From Myroides odoratus (lineage in GTDB: Bacteria > Bacteroidota > Bacteroidia > Flavobacteriales > Flavobacteriaceae), in NCBI RefSeq assembly GCF_001549985.1, contig NZ_LROZ01000007.1:124001-188000 (forward strand): 64,000 nt of DNA, read 5' to 3'. The translations under genes were made by a program, and so were the position numbers. A model generated the notes under the pieces. It saw only the letters and a list, made by a program, of their open reading frames with translations. It searched no databases and was not told where the DNA came from. This document shows, in pieces, positions 54,451-63,462 of this stretch; position 1 is the first letter of the stretch, and each line of letters starts with the position of its first letter.

Positions 54451-54608
54451 AGCGTTGAATAACTGATGCGATCCCTCCTTCGTCGGGATGACATACTAGA
54501 TGGGGCATACTGGACGGGATGACTAGATAGAGCACTAGGGTTGAATAACCGATGTGCCCTCTCCTTCGTCGGGAAGACCTACTGGACGGGGCATACTAGA
54601 CGAGATAA
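54451..54608. repeat. Two tandem copies of an intergenic repeat unit, 86-base period
   Basis: Two units of about 71 bases (54451-54522 and 54537-54608) align without gaps at roughly 80 percent identity: both contain GTTGAATAAC, CTCCTTCGTCGGGA and GGGGCATACT. Each also forms a small TCCC/GGGA hairpin. With the hairpin at 54391 they form a dispersed-type intergenic element; no gene is seen between 54339 and 54787. An AT-rich TAAATTTG at 54646-54653 could be a promoter element for the next gene. Confidence 0.6.
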
Positions 54609-54787
54609 TACGAATTAAATAGCGATATTGGAAGCCTTCATTTTTTAAATTTGTGAATGAAAATACTAATTTACAACCTATATTAGCATGTCAAAGTAAT
54701 TCAGTTCTACATCCGTATAAGTTATTGTACTTCTGTTTCATCAACAGCGGATTGAGGACTATTATTTTCTATTAAATCAACCGATTC

Positions 54788-55804
54788 ATGCAAGAGTTTC
54801 TTCAAAAAAAAGACATCCAAATTTCAAGTAAGCGATATTTTATTGATGCTATGGGAGCCATGGCTTATGGATTATTTGCTACTTTACTCGTAGGTACAAT
54901 CCTAAAAACCATAGGAGAAGAAGGTAATATTGCTTTTTTAAAAGAGATGGTTTGGCCTTTTGCCAATCAGGCAACAGGTCCGGTACTAGCCTTGGCAATT
55001 GCTTATAGTTTAAGAGCGCCTCAATTGGTGCTATTCTCTTCTGCTGTCGTGGGCGTAGCAGCTTATCAATTGGGAGGTCCATTAAGTGTCTTTCTTACAA
55101 CCATTATTGCGGTCGAAATTGGAAAAGCCGTAGCAGGTGAAACAAGAATTGACATTGTGGTTACCCCCATCGTCACGGTATTAGTTGGCGTTGTTTTAGC
55201 CCAATGGATTGGTCCCAGTGTCAATCAGGTGATGCAATGGATCGGGCAAGTAATTATCCTTTCAACGGCTTCTAATCCCCTGATTATGGGAATCGTGATA
55301 GCCATTGTCGTGGGGATGGTTTTGACCTTACCCATCTCGTCTGCAGCGCTGTGTTTGATGTTGCAATTGGATGGTTTAGCAGCAGGCGCCGCTACGATTG
55401 GTTGTTGTGCACAGATGATTGGGTTTGCTACTATTAGCTATAAAGACAATGGCATAAAGGGCTTATTAGCACAAGGTCTTGGCACCAGTATGCTGCAAAT
55501 GCCCAATATCTACAAAAATTGGAAAATATGGATTCCCCCAACCTTAACGGCTGCTATCCTAGGTCCCATAGCCATTTTGTTTTTTGATATGCAAAATACT
55601 GCCTTAGAATCTGGTATGGGAAGCTGTGGATTAGTGGGTCAAATCGGAACCTTTAATGCCATGAAAGACACGTATTCTACCACCTATATTCTCCTGGCAA
55701 TTGTAAGTTTACAACTTATATTGCCCATGGTTTTATCTTACCTGATTTATGCGGTCATGAAAAAGAAACACTGGATTAAAGATGGAGATATGAAATTGTT
55801 CTAG
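54788..55804 (+). CDS. PTS-type EIIC-like membrane transporter (PF13303), standalone
   Basis: The 338-residue product has about ten membrane helices and the EIIC_2 pattern: FIDAMGAMAYGLFATLLVG near the start, SLRAPQLVLFSSAVVGVAAY, VVVGMVLTLPISSAALCLM, and ATIGCCAQMIGFATISYKDN. In PTS systems this domain needs EIIA and EIIB partners, but no such genes are near, and Bacteroidota rarely have PTS. The gene is solitary. It may be a transporter of sugars or other solutes that no longer uses phosphorylation. Start ATG 54788 fits the first amphipathic helix. Confidence 0.85.
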   Translation: MQEFLQKKDIQISSKRYFIDAMGAMAYGLFATLLVGTILKTIGEEGNIAFLKEMVWPFANQATGPVLALAIAYSLRAPQLVLFSSAVVGVAAYQLGGPLSVFLTTIIAVEIGKAVAGETRIDIVVTPIVTVLVGVVLAQWIGPSVNQVMQWIGQVIILSTASNPLIMGIVIAIVVGMVLTLPISSAALCLMLQLDGLAAGAATIGCCAQMIGFATISYKDNGIKGLLAQGLGTSMLQMPNIYKNWKIWIPPTLTAAILGPIAILFFDMQNTALESGMGSCGLVGQIGTFNAMKDTYSTTYILLAIVSLQLILPMVLSYLIYAVMKKKHWIKDGDMKLF

Positions 55805-55824
55805 TACTCCAGGATGTATCAACC

Positions 55825-55863
55825 AAAAAAAGAAAAAACCTATAATTCCTTGTGAATTATAGG
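55825..55863 (-). terminator. Terminator behind the SIMPL-domain gene
   Basis: CCTATAATTC pairs with GAATTATAGG across 5 bases and is followed on the minus strand by a T-rich tract, about 110 bases after the SIMPL stop codon. Confidence 0.75.
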
Positions 55864-55970
55864 CTATAAACAGGATTGCTTCTAAAAAATAAAACAATAA
55901 AATATCAATTCTATTCTTTTACTTCTTGATCCATGAAACAAGAACTTCCTGTAGGAGTATCTGATTTCGA

Positions 55971-56723
55971 TTATTCTAAAAAGAAAACAATGGTACTGAC
56001 TACTCTAGCTTTTTGAATATAGGGTTCCGTCAGTGCATTATTCGGATTCTCTTCATCGTAATAATACCTTCCCACAATAGTGATTTGTCCTTGTGAAGCG
56101 GTCTTTATTTTTCCCAATTTTGCTTGAGAATCGTTGGCAAACTGCTCTCCTGCAATACGTGCATTTTTTGTACTTTCCGCTATTAATTCTGGTTTAACCG
56201 AGTTTAATTCCGGAAAAGAATAAATCGGTTCTATCGTTGAAGTCAAGCCTTTGCTGATTAACTCTAGTTTGATTTGAGCCGCTCTATTTTCTACCTCTTT
56301 GATGTCTTTTGCTTCAATCGTTAGTTGCTGTGTGAGGGTATAGCGATCTATTTTTACGGATACTTGTCTCCCATCTTCCCAACGAAGTTCATGGTATTTT
56401 TCTTGGTCATTTACCCCAACATTAGCAACCTTAATTTCATTTTGAGCATATCCTAGTGTAGTTAGATAGGCAATAATTGCATTTTTCTTATCCTCTGTTT
56501 GCTTGATTATTTGCTGTAAATCATCACCTGAAATTGCAAAATCAATCACGAGAGTCGCAGAAGTTGCCATCATATTCATTTCAGCTAATCCCTTTACCGT
56601 TACAACCCGATCCTTATCACTAAAGGTCTTTAGCCCCTTAAAAATAAAAAATCCCAATAAAGAAAAGCTTATGAGTAGGGAGAAACCTAAAATAAGTGAT
56701 TTTACTACGGTTTTGTTTTGCAT
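55971..56723 (-). CDS. SIMPL-domain (DUF541) protein
   Basis: The 250-residue product has an N-terminal membrane anchor (LILGFSLLISFSLLGFFIF) and the SIMPL pattern: VVTVKGLAEMNMMATSATLVI, IIAYLTTLGYAQNEIKVANV, TIEPIYSFPELNSVKPELI and GQITIVGRYYYDEENP. The family is periplasmic or outer-membrane associated and linked to stress responses in several bacteria; its reaction is unknown. The gene is a monocistron with its own terminator. Confidence 0.9.
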   Translation of the reverse strand: MQNKTVVKSLILGFSLLISFSLLGFFIFKGLKTFSDKDRVVTVKGLAEMNMMATSATLVIDFAISGDDLQQIIKQTEDKKNAIIAYLTTLGYAQNEIKVANVGVNDQEKYHELRWEDGRQVSVKIDRYTLTQQLTIEAKDIKEVENRAAQIKLELISKGLTSTIEPIYSFPELNSVKPELIAESTKNARIAGEQFANDSQAKLGKIKTASQGQITIVGRYYYDEENPNNALTEPYIQKARVVSTIVFFLE

Positions 56724-57149
56724 CTTTATGAAATTTATGTGTGACTTGATTCTATTTCATTTACTTGTCTAGGCAATTACACGTTTCGATATGGCACTCT
56801 ATGTGGTGCTCTCTATCCTCTCAATTGCCTTAAAAATAAACTAGTAACTATAAATATATCATCAATGCGACAAACAAAAAATAAATTAACTCAACTTTAC
56901 AACTTAAAAACACGTGTCCTACATAGCCGTTGGGACTGAACTAGATTTTGCTCCCTCACAGCAAATGATAAACCGTTTTGAGTGTTGAATTCTCCGTTCG
57001 AAAAGATGGTGTTCTTGGTTCTTTGACCACTCTTTTACTGCGTAGTCCTACGCTCTCTTTACATCCATCGATTTTTAAATAGACTCGTTTATTTCCATCT
57101 ATTCAAAAAAACATCGTAACTTGTATACGCTAAAGTCTAACAAAACAGG
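56724..57149. other. Intergenic region, no gene seen
   Basis: About 425 bases between divergent genes. I see no hairpin with a T run and no clear TAnnTTTG promoter element. Codon-like texture is absent. Confidence 0.5.
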
Positions 57150-57524
57150 ATGAAAAGGAATACAGCCACCTCGAAGCGAGGAAGCGAAATCAAACAAACT
57201 TATTTTGATTACTTAGATCAACATATAGAAGCTGTCCTTATAGGGACTGAAACTAGCTTTAAAGAAATCAATCAAATAGCAGATGACTTAGCGATATCTC
57301 ATACCCATCTAACAGATACCTTACAAAAGGAAACCGGCCATCATCCTTGTCATTTTTATGATTTAAAAATAATTAACAAGGCCAAAGAGATGATTGTAAA
57401 CACCAATTATTCTATTGCAGAAATTGCCACGATGCTCACCTATGACCCTTCTAATTTCTCTAAGTTTTTTAAAAAATTCACAGGAATAACACCCGGAAAT
57501 TATAGAAAAATAAATACGATATAA
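57150..57524 (+). CDS. Short AraC-type DNA-binding protein
   Basis: The 124-residue product consists of the AraC DNA-binding domain alone: IADDLAISHTHLTDTLQKET and IAEIATMLTYDPSNFSKFFKK, then FTGITPGNYRKI. No sensor domain precedes it. Such short members may be constitutive activators or inhibitors of full-length regulators. It precedes an SDR gene by 84 bases on the same strand, the likely target. The start MKRNTATSKRGSEIKQTYF is basic and fits a free N-terminus. Confidence 0.85.
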   Translation: MKRNTATSKRGSEIKQTYFDYLDQHIEAVLIGTETSFKEINQIADDLAISHTHLTDTLQKETGHHPCHFYDLKIINKAKEMIVNTNYSIAEIATMLTYDPSNFSKFFKKFTGITPGNYRKINTI

Positions 57525-57608
57525 CTTCCGAAAAGTTCACCATGATTCTCTGTTAAATTCTTTTCAAATTTACCCTATCAATTGTAAAACATTTAAAATC
57601 AATTTAAC

Positions 57609-58364
57609 ATGGGAAATACAGATTTAAAAGGAAAAGTAGTTTTAATTACTGGCGGTGCGAAGAACCTCGGTGGTTTATTAAGTAGAACTTTTGCATCGAA
57701 AGGGGCGAAAATAGCCATTCATTACAATAGTGATCACAGCAAATCGGAAGCGGAAAAAACACTAAGGGATATTACCACACTTGGTGGAGAGGCTTTTTTA
57801 TTTCAGGCTGATTTAACGCAAGTGGAAAACATAAAAGTGCTTTTTCAAGAAACAAAAAAACGCTTTGGAGGCATTGACATCGCAATTAATACCGTTGGAA
57901 TGGTACTCAAAAAACCCTTTTTAGAAACAACGGAACAAGACTATGATCAAATGTTTGATATCAATGCTAAAGTGGCGTACTTCTTCATACAAGAAGCAGG
58001 AAAACAGTTGAATGACAACGGTAAAATCTGTTCCATTGTCACTTCACTCCTCGCTGCTTATACTGGTTTATACTCTACTTATGCGGGTGCTAAAGCACCT
58101 GTTGAACACTTCACCAGAATGGCTTCTAAAGAATTTGGTTCTCGAGGAATCTCGGTAACGGGTGTAGCTCCTGGACCTATGGATACTCCTTTTTTCTACG
58201 GACAAGAAACAGCTGATGCAGTGGCTTATCACAAATCAGCATCGGCTTTAGGTGGACTAACCAAAATTGAAGACATTGTTCCTCTTGTAGCATTTTTAGT
58301 TACCGATGGATGGTGGATTACAGGACAAACCCTATTTGCAAATGGTGGATACACCACGAGATAA
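57609..58364 (+). CDS. Short-chain dehydrogenase/reductase
   Basis: The 251-residue product is a classical SDR: the cofactor motif VVLITGGAKNLGGLLS, NTVGM after the beta-4 strand, active-site Ser in SIVTSLLAAY and YSTYAGAKAP with the Tyr-x-x-x-Lys catalytic pair, and a C-terminal WWITGQTLFANGGYT. An NAD(P)H-linked oxidoreductase of unknown substrate. It follows the short AraC gene and ends at a strong terminator. The GGAKNLGG loop differs slightly from the usual G-x-x-x-G-x-G. Confidence 0.92.
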   Translation: MGNTDLKGKVVLITGGAKNLGGLLSRTFASKGAKIAIHYNSDHSKSEAEKTLRDITTLGGEAFLFQADLTQVENIKVLFQETKKRFGGIDIAINTVGMVLKKPFLETTEQDYDQMFDINAKVAYFFIQEAGKQLNDNGKICSIVTSLLAAYTGLYSTYAGAKAPVEHFTRMASKEFGSRGISVTGVAPGPMDTPFFYGQETADAVAYHKSASALGGLTKIEDIVPLVAFLVTDGWWITGQTLFANGGYTTR

Positions 58365-58370
58365 GCATAC

Positions 58371-58408
58371 AAAAAAAGTGTTTAGACTGAAGTCTAAACA
58401 CTTTTTTT
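58371..58408. terminator. Bidirectional terminator between SDR and lipase genes
   Basis: AAAGTGTTTAGACT and AGTCTAAACACTTT form a perfect stem with a two-base loop, flanked by A and T runs, between convergent genes. Confidence 0.9.
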
Positions 58409-58429
58409 ATTTTTTGTTATTCCCTACAA

Positions 58430-59689
58430 CTAATCGTTCGCTTTACTAGGCAAATACTGCTTGATAAATGCAATTAATTGATCCGTACTCTGAACAATCG
58501 CTTGGGTATGTGAAGCCCCTTTCACCAAGAGCAGTTCGACCTGAGGCGAACCTAATTCTTTTAAGTGATCGACCAACTCCTGTGTAATCGTATAAGGAAC
58601 ATTCGTATCTGCCGTCCCTTGAATCACCAAAACTGGTTTATCTATTTTTTTTGTTCCCGGTTGATTTGCGGCAATTGACGCCTTTACGATGCTATTCGTC
58701 TGAAATGCTTCTTCATTGATTCCGGGGTAATCCATCACCTTACGCGACTCCTCTTCCTTCATAAATTGGATAATATCTGCTTTATATGCATTTCTAATTC
58801 CATCCAAACACAAACCATCCTCTCCATTGCTACCTTCTGCTAAAGAGGCAAAGGCTTTACTTCTCCCCTTAAACATAACCGTATAATCAAAAGTCGGATG
58901 CTCCGCTTTCAGTCCCACACCAGATAAGGCACCATAAGCCAATAGGGTGGCATACGTAACTACTGAATTTCGCTCTTCTAATGGAATCGGAGGATTGGCT
59001 CTATTTTCTTGAGCTTCTAAGGCTCTTAATGCATTGGGAGCTACTTCTAGTATAATCTTTCCTAAATTTGAACCAGGTGCCCCTGCAATAGCGCCTTTAT
59101 AAGAAGCATCCTCACTTGCGTATTCTGCTACTCCTAAAGAAGCTTGTCCACCTTGTGATTGACCTGAAGAGATCCAATCTCCCTGAAAGTCATTCGAATA
59201 CTTTTGTTTCAACGCATGAACGGCATAAATACAAGACAATGCTTCACTCTTCAGATTTAAATACGGATGAATACCTGGGGTACCTAATCCTTCATAATCT
59301 GGAGCAACCACCACATAGCCTTCTTGTAAAATTCGCTTCAACGAAACTTTAAAATTCGCACTAATTGGTTTATTGCTTGGCGCACAATCATCCGATATCC
59401 CTACAGTTCCATGCGCCCACATCACCATGCGCCAACCATCTGCAGGCTTGGGTACATTGGGATAAAAAACCAAAGCGGTTGCCTCTACCTCTTGTCCTCT
59501 AATCCCAGGCATTTGATACGTCATAATCTTAATACTCGACGCTTCTTCTAGTTGATCTAATGTATAATTCGACTCTGAAACATAGACACTAGGCGTTGAC
59601 GATGATGTTGTATCATCATTTGAACACCCAATTGACCATACACTCATTGAGAGGAGTAACCATACAACGGTTTTTTGAATTCTTTTCAT
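58430..59689 (-). CDS. Lipase/esterase lipoprotein, secretory-lipase-like
   Basis: The 419-residue product has a lipoprotein signal with Cys22 (SVWSIGC), an Asn/Ser/Thr linker, and an alpha/beta-hydrolase domain with WAHGTVGISDDCAPS (91-105), GLGTPG, the nucleophile elbow GQSQGG with Ser178, and a late IQGTADTNVPY with the acid Asp and KGASHTQ with the His. This matches the secretory LIP group (PF03583) of lipases and acyl hydrolases. It is probably anchored at the outer membrane or surface. Single gene; a terminator lies behind it. Confidence 0.88.
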   Translation of the reverse strand: MKRIQKTVVWLLLSMSVWSIGCSNDDTTSSSTPSVYVSESNYTLDQLEEASSIKIMTYQMPGIRGQEVEATALVFYPNVPKPADGWRMVMWAHGTVGISDDCAPSNKPISANFKVSLKRILQEGYVVVAPDYEGLGTPGIHPYLNLKSEALSCIYAVHALKQKYSNDFQGDWISSGQSQGGQASLGVAEYASEDASYKGAIAGAPGSNLGKIILEVAPNALRALEAQENRANPPIPLEERNSVVTYATLLAYGALSGVGLKAEHPTFDYTVMFKGRSKAFASLAEGSNGEDGLCLDGIRNAYKADIIQFMKEEESRKVMDYPGINEEAFQTNSIVKASIAANQPGTKKIDKPVLVIQGTADTNVPYTITQELVDHLKELGSPQVELLLVKGASHTQAIVQSTDQLIAFIKQYLPSKAND

Positions 59690-59852
59690 TTTTGCTTTTT
59701 TTAAAATATTATTCTTTAGTGATTATTTAATAACAAATAATTCTAAAGTTAACAAAAAAACAAAACAAATAAGTAATAAAAAAGCAATCAAAAACCTTTC
59801 ACCTCATTAATTACATCCGTTTATTGTATTTACGACATATTCAATTACACGA

Positions 59853-60677
59853 TTACTTGCTATCATTCAATGCCCAAATCAAAGCGCGTGCTTTCGTTGC
59901 TCTAAATATTGTTGTATGCCCTTCATTTGGTTCATCAACATAGTTCCATTGCAAGGCATCATCTTTATTCTCGGTTAAAATGGTTGCTAATTCCTTCGTA
60001 TAAGGAGCAATATCTGTAGCATTAGATCCAGCAAACCACAGCTTTTTTTCCAATGGTTTATTTTTTTCTAGATTGACTTTTGCCGTTCGAACTAAATAAT
60101 GATCATTCCACCACAACGAAGGGTCAAATGCGATGTAGTTCGTAAATAGCTCTGGTTCTAAAAAGAAGGTTTCTAGTACAAATAAACCAGCAGCCGATTC
60201 TCCCAAAATCGTTTTTTCAGCTTTTGTTCGATATCGTTGATCAATTTCCTTAACCAACTCTTCTCTTATAAAAGCTCTAAACCGTTGGGAACCTCCTACC
60301 TCTGGCGCAATTTCTTTGTCTTTTGCAACGGTTGTAAATCCAGTTAAATCTCTTCGTCTCTGTGTATTTTCAATTCCAACTAAAATAACAGCAGGAATTT
60401 TTTGTTCCAGAATCAACGCTTCTACTGTATGAGCTATATGTGGAAAATCCTCTGCTATTCCGCCATCAGCCATATAAATCACAGGCAAGGAGTCCTGACC
60501 GCTGGCATAATCTCTGGGCGTCCATACATTGATTACTCTTTCTTCTTTTAGTTCCTTTGATTGTAGTTTAAACGTATCGTGAATGGGTACAACATCGTTC
60601 ATTGTAGATTTATTGGTACAACTTGTGATTAACACCACACTTAATACACAGCATACGCTAGTCATTTTTGCTTTCAT
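59853..60677 (-). CDS. Secreted esterase D-fold hydrolase, lipoprotein
   Basis: The 274-residue product has a lipoprotein signal (SVVLITSC, Cys20), a PF00756 hydrolase domain with IYMADGGIAEDF, the nucleophile elbow GESAAG with Ser161 in ILGESAAGLF, and a C-terminal His in NEGHTTIF (about 257). It is a second, divergent member of the fold seen at 5144-6001, with WWNDHYL after the active site as in enterochelin esterase relatives. Substrate unknown. The Met at 60677 gives the signal peptide. Transcribed in parallel with the lipase but 160 bases upstream of it. Confidence 0.88.
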   Translation of the reverse strand: MKAKMTSVCCVLSVVLITSCTNKSTMNDVVPIHDTFKLQSKELKEERVINVWTPRDYASGQDSLPVIYMADGGIAEDFPHIAHTVEALILEQKIPAVILVGIENTQRRRDLTGFTTVAKDKEIAPEVGGSQRFRAFIREELVKEIDQRYRTKAEKTILGESAAGLFVLETFFLEPELFTNYIAFDPSLWWNDHYLVRTAKVNLEKNKPLEKKLWFAGSNATDIAPYTKELATILTENKDDALQWNYVDEPNEGHTTIFRATKARALIWALNDSK

Positions 60678-61340
60678 GTTCGAGTCTTTTAGTTTTAAAT
60701 GTAAGAAATTTCATGCTTTTTTTTTATGCTTCCTCTTCTGAATGGATAAACTTTTTAAAAAAACAAGGTAATCAAAGCACTGAAAACCAATCTCCTATTG
60801 TAAATTTATTCAGCTTTTGGCAGTGAAGAGCGGGCACCTAGATAGCAATTGAGAATACAAAATGACTCCCACGATGAATGGCTTAGCTAGAAATTGGCAG
60901 CAAGAGAATCTGATGCTTTTTTGGCCTCCATTCAACCTTTTCATGTACCTTCAACGAGTTGAATCAAAATAAAGAAGCACTCTTAAACAAGAGTGCTTCT
61001 GGGCTAAAATTATCTGTTGGGTTTAAAATCCTACAGCAGGATTATCGAAAAAAATTTTACTATGGTACGAAGCTTAAAAGCAGTTGGAATTCAAGTCTAA
61101 TCCATGCATCTTTAGTCCTTTTCCTTCGCTTTTACTTCTAATATGATTTAGATTTACCTTAAATGAAATACAATTTATGTGCCATTCTATACAGACAAAA
61201 ATAAATAGACCGTTAGCTAATCCAAGTGTATAATCACGAATAAAACATTTACAAAAGACCATTTGTACAGAACTTAAAAAATGGAATAATTGGGCAATCT
61301 ATTTTTTGAATAATTTGTTTTTACTCCGTTTTACCCTACA
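60678..61340. other. Long intergenic region with a perfect hairpin
   Basis: About 660 bases with no supported gene. A perfect hairpin at 60973-61000 (12-bp arms built on GAAGCACTCTT) has a T-rich tract behind it on the minus strand and looks like a terminator, about 340 bases behind the next minus-strand gene. The short plus-strand frame at 60865-60973 has no family and no ribosome-binding site. Confidence 0.45.
60973..61000 (-). terminator. Hairpin terminator without an adjacent gene
   Basis: Arms AGAAGCACTCTT and AAGAGTGCTTCT around AAAC, followed on the minus strand by TTTATTTT. It probably ends a transcript of the ComB gene at 61341-62069 or of a gene that has been lost. Confidence 0.55.
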
Positions 61341-62069
61341 TTAGTATGAATGAGTGGCAACATAAAAACGTCCCTCTTTCAAAAGAGGAACATGCGAACT
61401 AACATTAAAATCACAAGCTAAGTCAATATCTTGTTCAAATCCTCGTTCGATTAATTCTTTACCTGAACAACAGTTTTTAATATCAGCTAATAAAGAAGAT
61501 TTAGCACTTTCAAAAATGGCTAAACTAGCTTTACTTTCAGGTGATAATGTTCCTGTTAAATACGAAATAATGGCTCCTGCTCCCACTGCATCTTCAAAAG
61601 CAACTCGCAAAGATTGATCGGGCCATTGCTCTCCTGCTGCAATGATACCAATTCGGTTTCCATACTCACTTGCTTGAGCAGCTACTGCTGCTGCATTTCG
61701 CAAGCTTCCGCATAGGGTTGGCGTCGATCCCGTTGCCAAGCTTAGTGTTGCTCCATTCGGCGATGGAAGGACCAACTTTGTTTGTGCTTCAATCGCTGTT
61801 AATGAAGTTGGTGATAATGAAAATCCAGCAGTAAATTTTCGTTTAAAATCCGCTAATTCTGCTTCCATTTCTTGAGCATAGAAAATCGCCGATTCGTCTT
61901 TCCAACGGTAGGGATAAATAAGAGCCCCTCGAGCCGTTGCAATATCTACACAAGTAGAAAAGGAAAGAACATCAACAATAATAATAACATCCGATATGGG
62001 AGCTAATTCTCTTACTCCACCATATCCCCAGTCCATCCGAATATCAAAGGCTTCTTGGTTGTAAATCAT
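61341..62069 (-). CDS. comB: 2-phosphosulfolactate phosphatase (ComB) family protein
   Basis: The 242-residue product has the ComB family pattern: ISDVIIIVDVLSFSTCVDIATARGA near the start, VLPSPNGATLS in the middle, GIIAAGEQW and FEDAVGAGAIISYL. In methanogens ComB removes phosphate from 2-phosphosulfolactate in coenzyme M synthesis; in bacteria the family is often of unknown role, since no ComA or ComC gene is nearby. Divergent to the 62316 gene with 246 bases of shared upstream DNA. Confidence 0.85.
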   Translation of the reverse strand: MIYNQEAFDIRMDWGYGGVRELAPISDVIIIVDVLSFSTCVDIATARGALIYPYRWKDESAIFYAQEMEAELADFKRKFTAGFSLSPTSLTAIEAQTKLVLPSPNGATLSLATGSTPTLCGSLRNAAAVAAQASEYGNRIGIIAAGEQWPDQSLRVAFEDAVGAGAIISYLTGTLSPESKASLAIFESAKSSLLADIKNCCSGKELIERGFEQDIDLACDFNVSSHVPLLKEGRFYVATHSY

Positions 62070-62265
62070 GAGTCAAATTAAAGGTTCGTTTTTAGTACGA
62101 TCGTTTAATATCGAGCGCAATCCTTCTACCTCTTACCTAAGAGGAGTATTTTTCCTTGTCGTTGGAAGAAATAAAAAGCGGGATTATTTGTTGGTGCAAA
62201 AATAAACAAAGTCACGCAATATAAACACGTGCTACAACAAGAAAACGGGTAATCTGAACGTCCTT

Positions 62266-62298
62266 TTTGGAGTTCTTACCCCCTTTTTTGTACTTTCG
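62266..62298 (+). promoter_or_regulatory. TTTG/TAnnTTTG-type promoter for the 209-residue gene
   Basis: TTTG at 62266-62269 and TACTTTCG at 62291-62298 are separated by 21 bases and lie 18 bases before the ATG at 62316. The -7 element has one mismatch to TAnnTTTG. This is the best-spaced promoter of the phylum type that I see in this window. Confidence 0.5.
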
Positions 62299-62315
62299 CG
62301 GAGAATAGACTAATC

Positions 62316-62945
62316 ATGAGAAACAAAATCATCCTCGACCAATTACGCGCCAAAGAAAAACAAATAGAACAGCTTGTTTGCAATCGTATTGAACAAACAG
62401 GAAATAACATACAAAAGGAGTTTTACCAACGATGGAAAGACCACAATCGAAATGAAGCAATCGAAACTATGTTTTATGACTTGAGGCAAAATGTTATGGA
62501 CTATTGGTTAAACGAAAAATACACCAAAGGTTCAACAACAGCATTCAACTTATTATATTTAGAACAAGATGGTCTTTACGGGGGTGAGTTTACTTCTTTT
62601 GCCATCGACTTTCGCTATCCATCTAAGAAATTACCTCAATTTGAAATCCTGGATGATCGCTTTCATTATATTGAAAACAGGAGTAATTTACCTGCTTGTG
62701 TGATTCCTCTACTGGATGTTTTAACACAAGAAATTCAAGGAAAAGAATATGATTTTGAAGATTGGGACGATGTCATGGATCTATATGCACTCTTTGAAGT
62801 TACGGCTTATATCGACACCCACCACACCTTATTACTCGCGCATCAGGAACAGCTTTTCCAGTCTCTTCCGATCCAAAAACCTTTTTATCTTGCGGTAGGT
62901 GAACACGATGCAGGAGCACCTCAATTGATTTACGTAATCGAATAA
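62316..62945 (+). CDS. Conserved-looking hypothetical protein
   Basis: The 209-residue product has no signal peptide or membrane segment. It starts with a charged helical part (LRAKEKQIEQLVCNRIEQTG), followed by mixed alpha/beta sequence with YLEQDGLYGGEFTSFAIDF, a central acidic stretch (EYDFEDWDDVMDLYALFEV) and FYLAVGEHDAGAPQLIYV at the end. The pattern is that of a cytosolic globular protein of unknown function; I recognise no family. A promoter of the phylum type lies just upstream. Confidence 0.75.
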   Translation: MRNKIILDQLRAKEKQIEQLVCNRIEQTGNNIQKEFYQRWKDHNRNEAIETMFYDLRQNVMDYWLNEKYTKGSTTAFNLLYLEQDGLYGGEFTSFAIDFRYPSKKLPQFEILDDRFHYIENRSNLPACVIPLLDVLTQEIQGKEYDFEDWDDVMDLYALFEVTAYIDTHHTLLLAHQEQLFQSLPIQKPFYLAVGEHDAGAPQLIYVIE

Positions 62946-63129
62946 AATACAGCAGTAGTGAAACCGAAGCCATCATTCCCTTTGTTCAGCGTAACAAGGG
63001 GATTAGGGAAATGTACCCGTGGATGCAATTTACCCGCATAACGCCTCATGCTAATGAAGCTTTTGAACTGGTGCTACCTATATCAGGGACGTTCACAACA
63101 TCCTCTCACCTTCTCACCCTCTCACCACC
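62946..63129. other. Intergenic stretch with open frame and CTCACC repeats
   Basis: On the plus strand a frame without a start codon reads SETEAIIPFVQRNKGIREMY and continues to a stop in the next gene; it looks coding-like but has no family. At 63098-63124 a short tandem of CTCACC-type units occurs. Both could be remnants of a decayed gene. Confidence 0.3.
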
Positions 63130-63462
63130 TTATTTCTCAATGTAGATAAACCCTTCTTTACCCGACAGAAATGCTATTTTTATGCGTTTATAGTTATCCA
63201 CTTCATAGGCATCTGCATGAGCCAATTCTTCGTCCGTCAGCGTTAAGAGTACCCCTTCTACCCTATCGTTGGGATTTCCACTAAGTGAAAGAATAGGATG
63301 GAATTGTTGTCCTGATTTCTTTAATACTTCTTCATCAAAAATTTCGATATAATCTAATTTGTATCCCAGCAGAACCTCTTTTTCACTTTGTAAGATTCTA
63401 CCAAAAGTTTCCAATTGAACTTTTTCGTACTGTAAAGTACCGTATGAGAATAATAAATTCAT
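63130..63462 (-). CDS. Gamma-glutamylcyclotransferase-like (AIG2) protein
   Basis: The 110-residue product has the AIG2/GGCT hallmark MNLLFSYGTLQYEKVQLE with YGTL, then a Gly-rich strand region and DEELAHADAYEVDNYKRI, where the Glu in DAYE is the likely catalytic acid. Family members form 5-oxoproline from gamma-glutamyl compounds. The gene is single. Length (110) is at the short end of the family. Confidence 0.85.
   Translation of the reverse strand: MNLLFSYGTLQYEKVQLETFGRILQSEKEVLLGYKLDYIEIFDEEVLKKSGQQFHPILSLSGNPNDRVEGVLLTLTDEELAHADAYEVDNYKRIKIAFLSGKEGFIYIEK

Noticed and set aside
54451..54608. CRISPR-like repeat
   Set aside because: Only two units, imperfect, without a constant spacer length and without cas genes.
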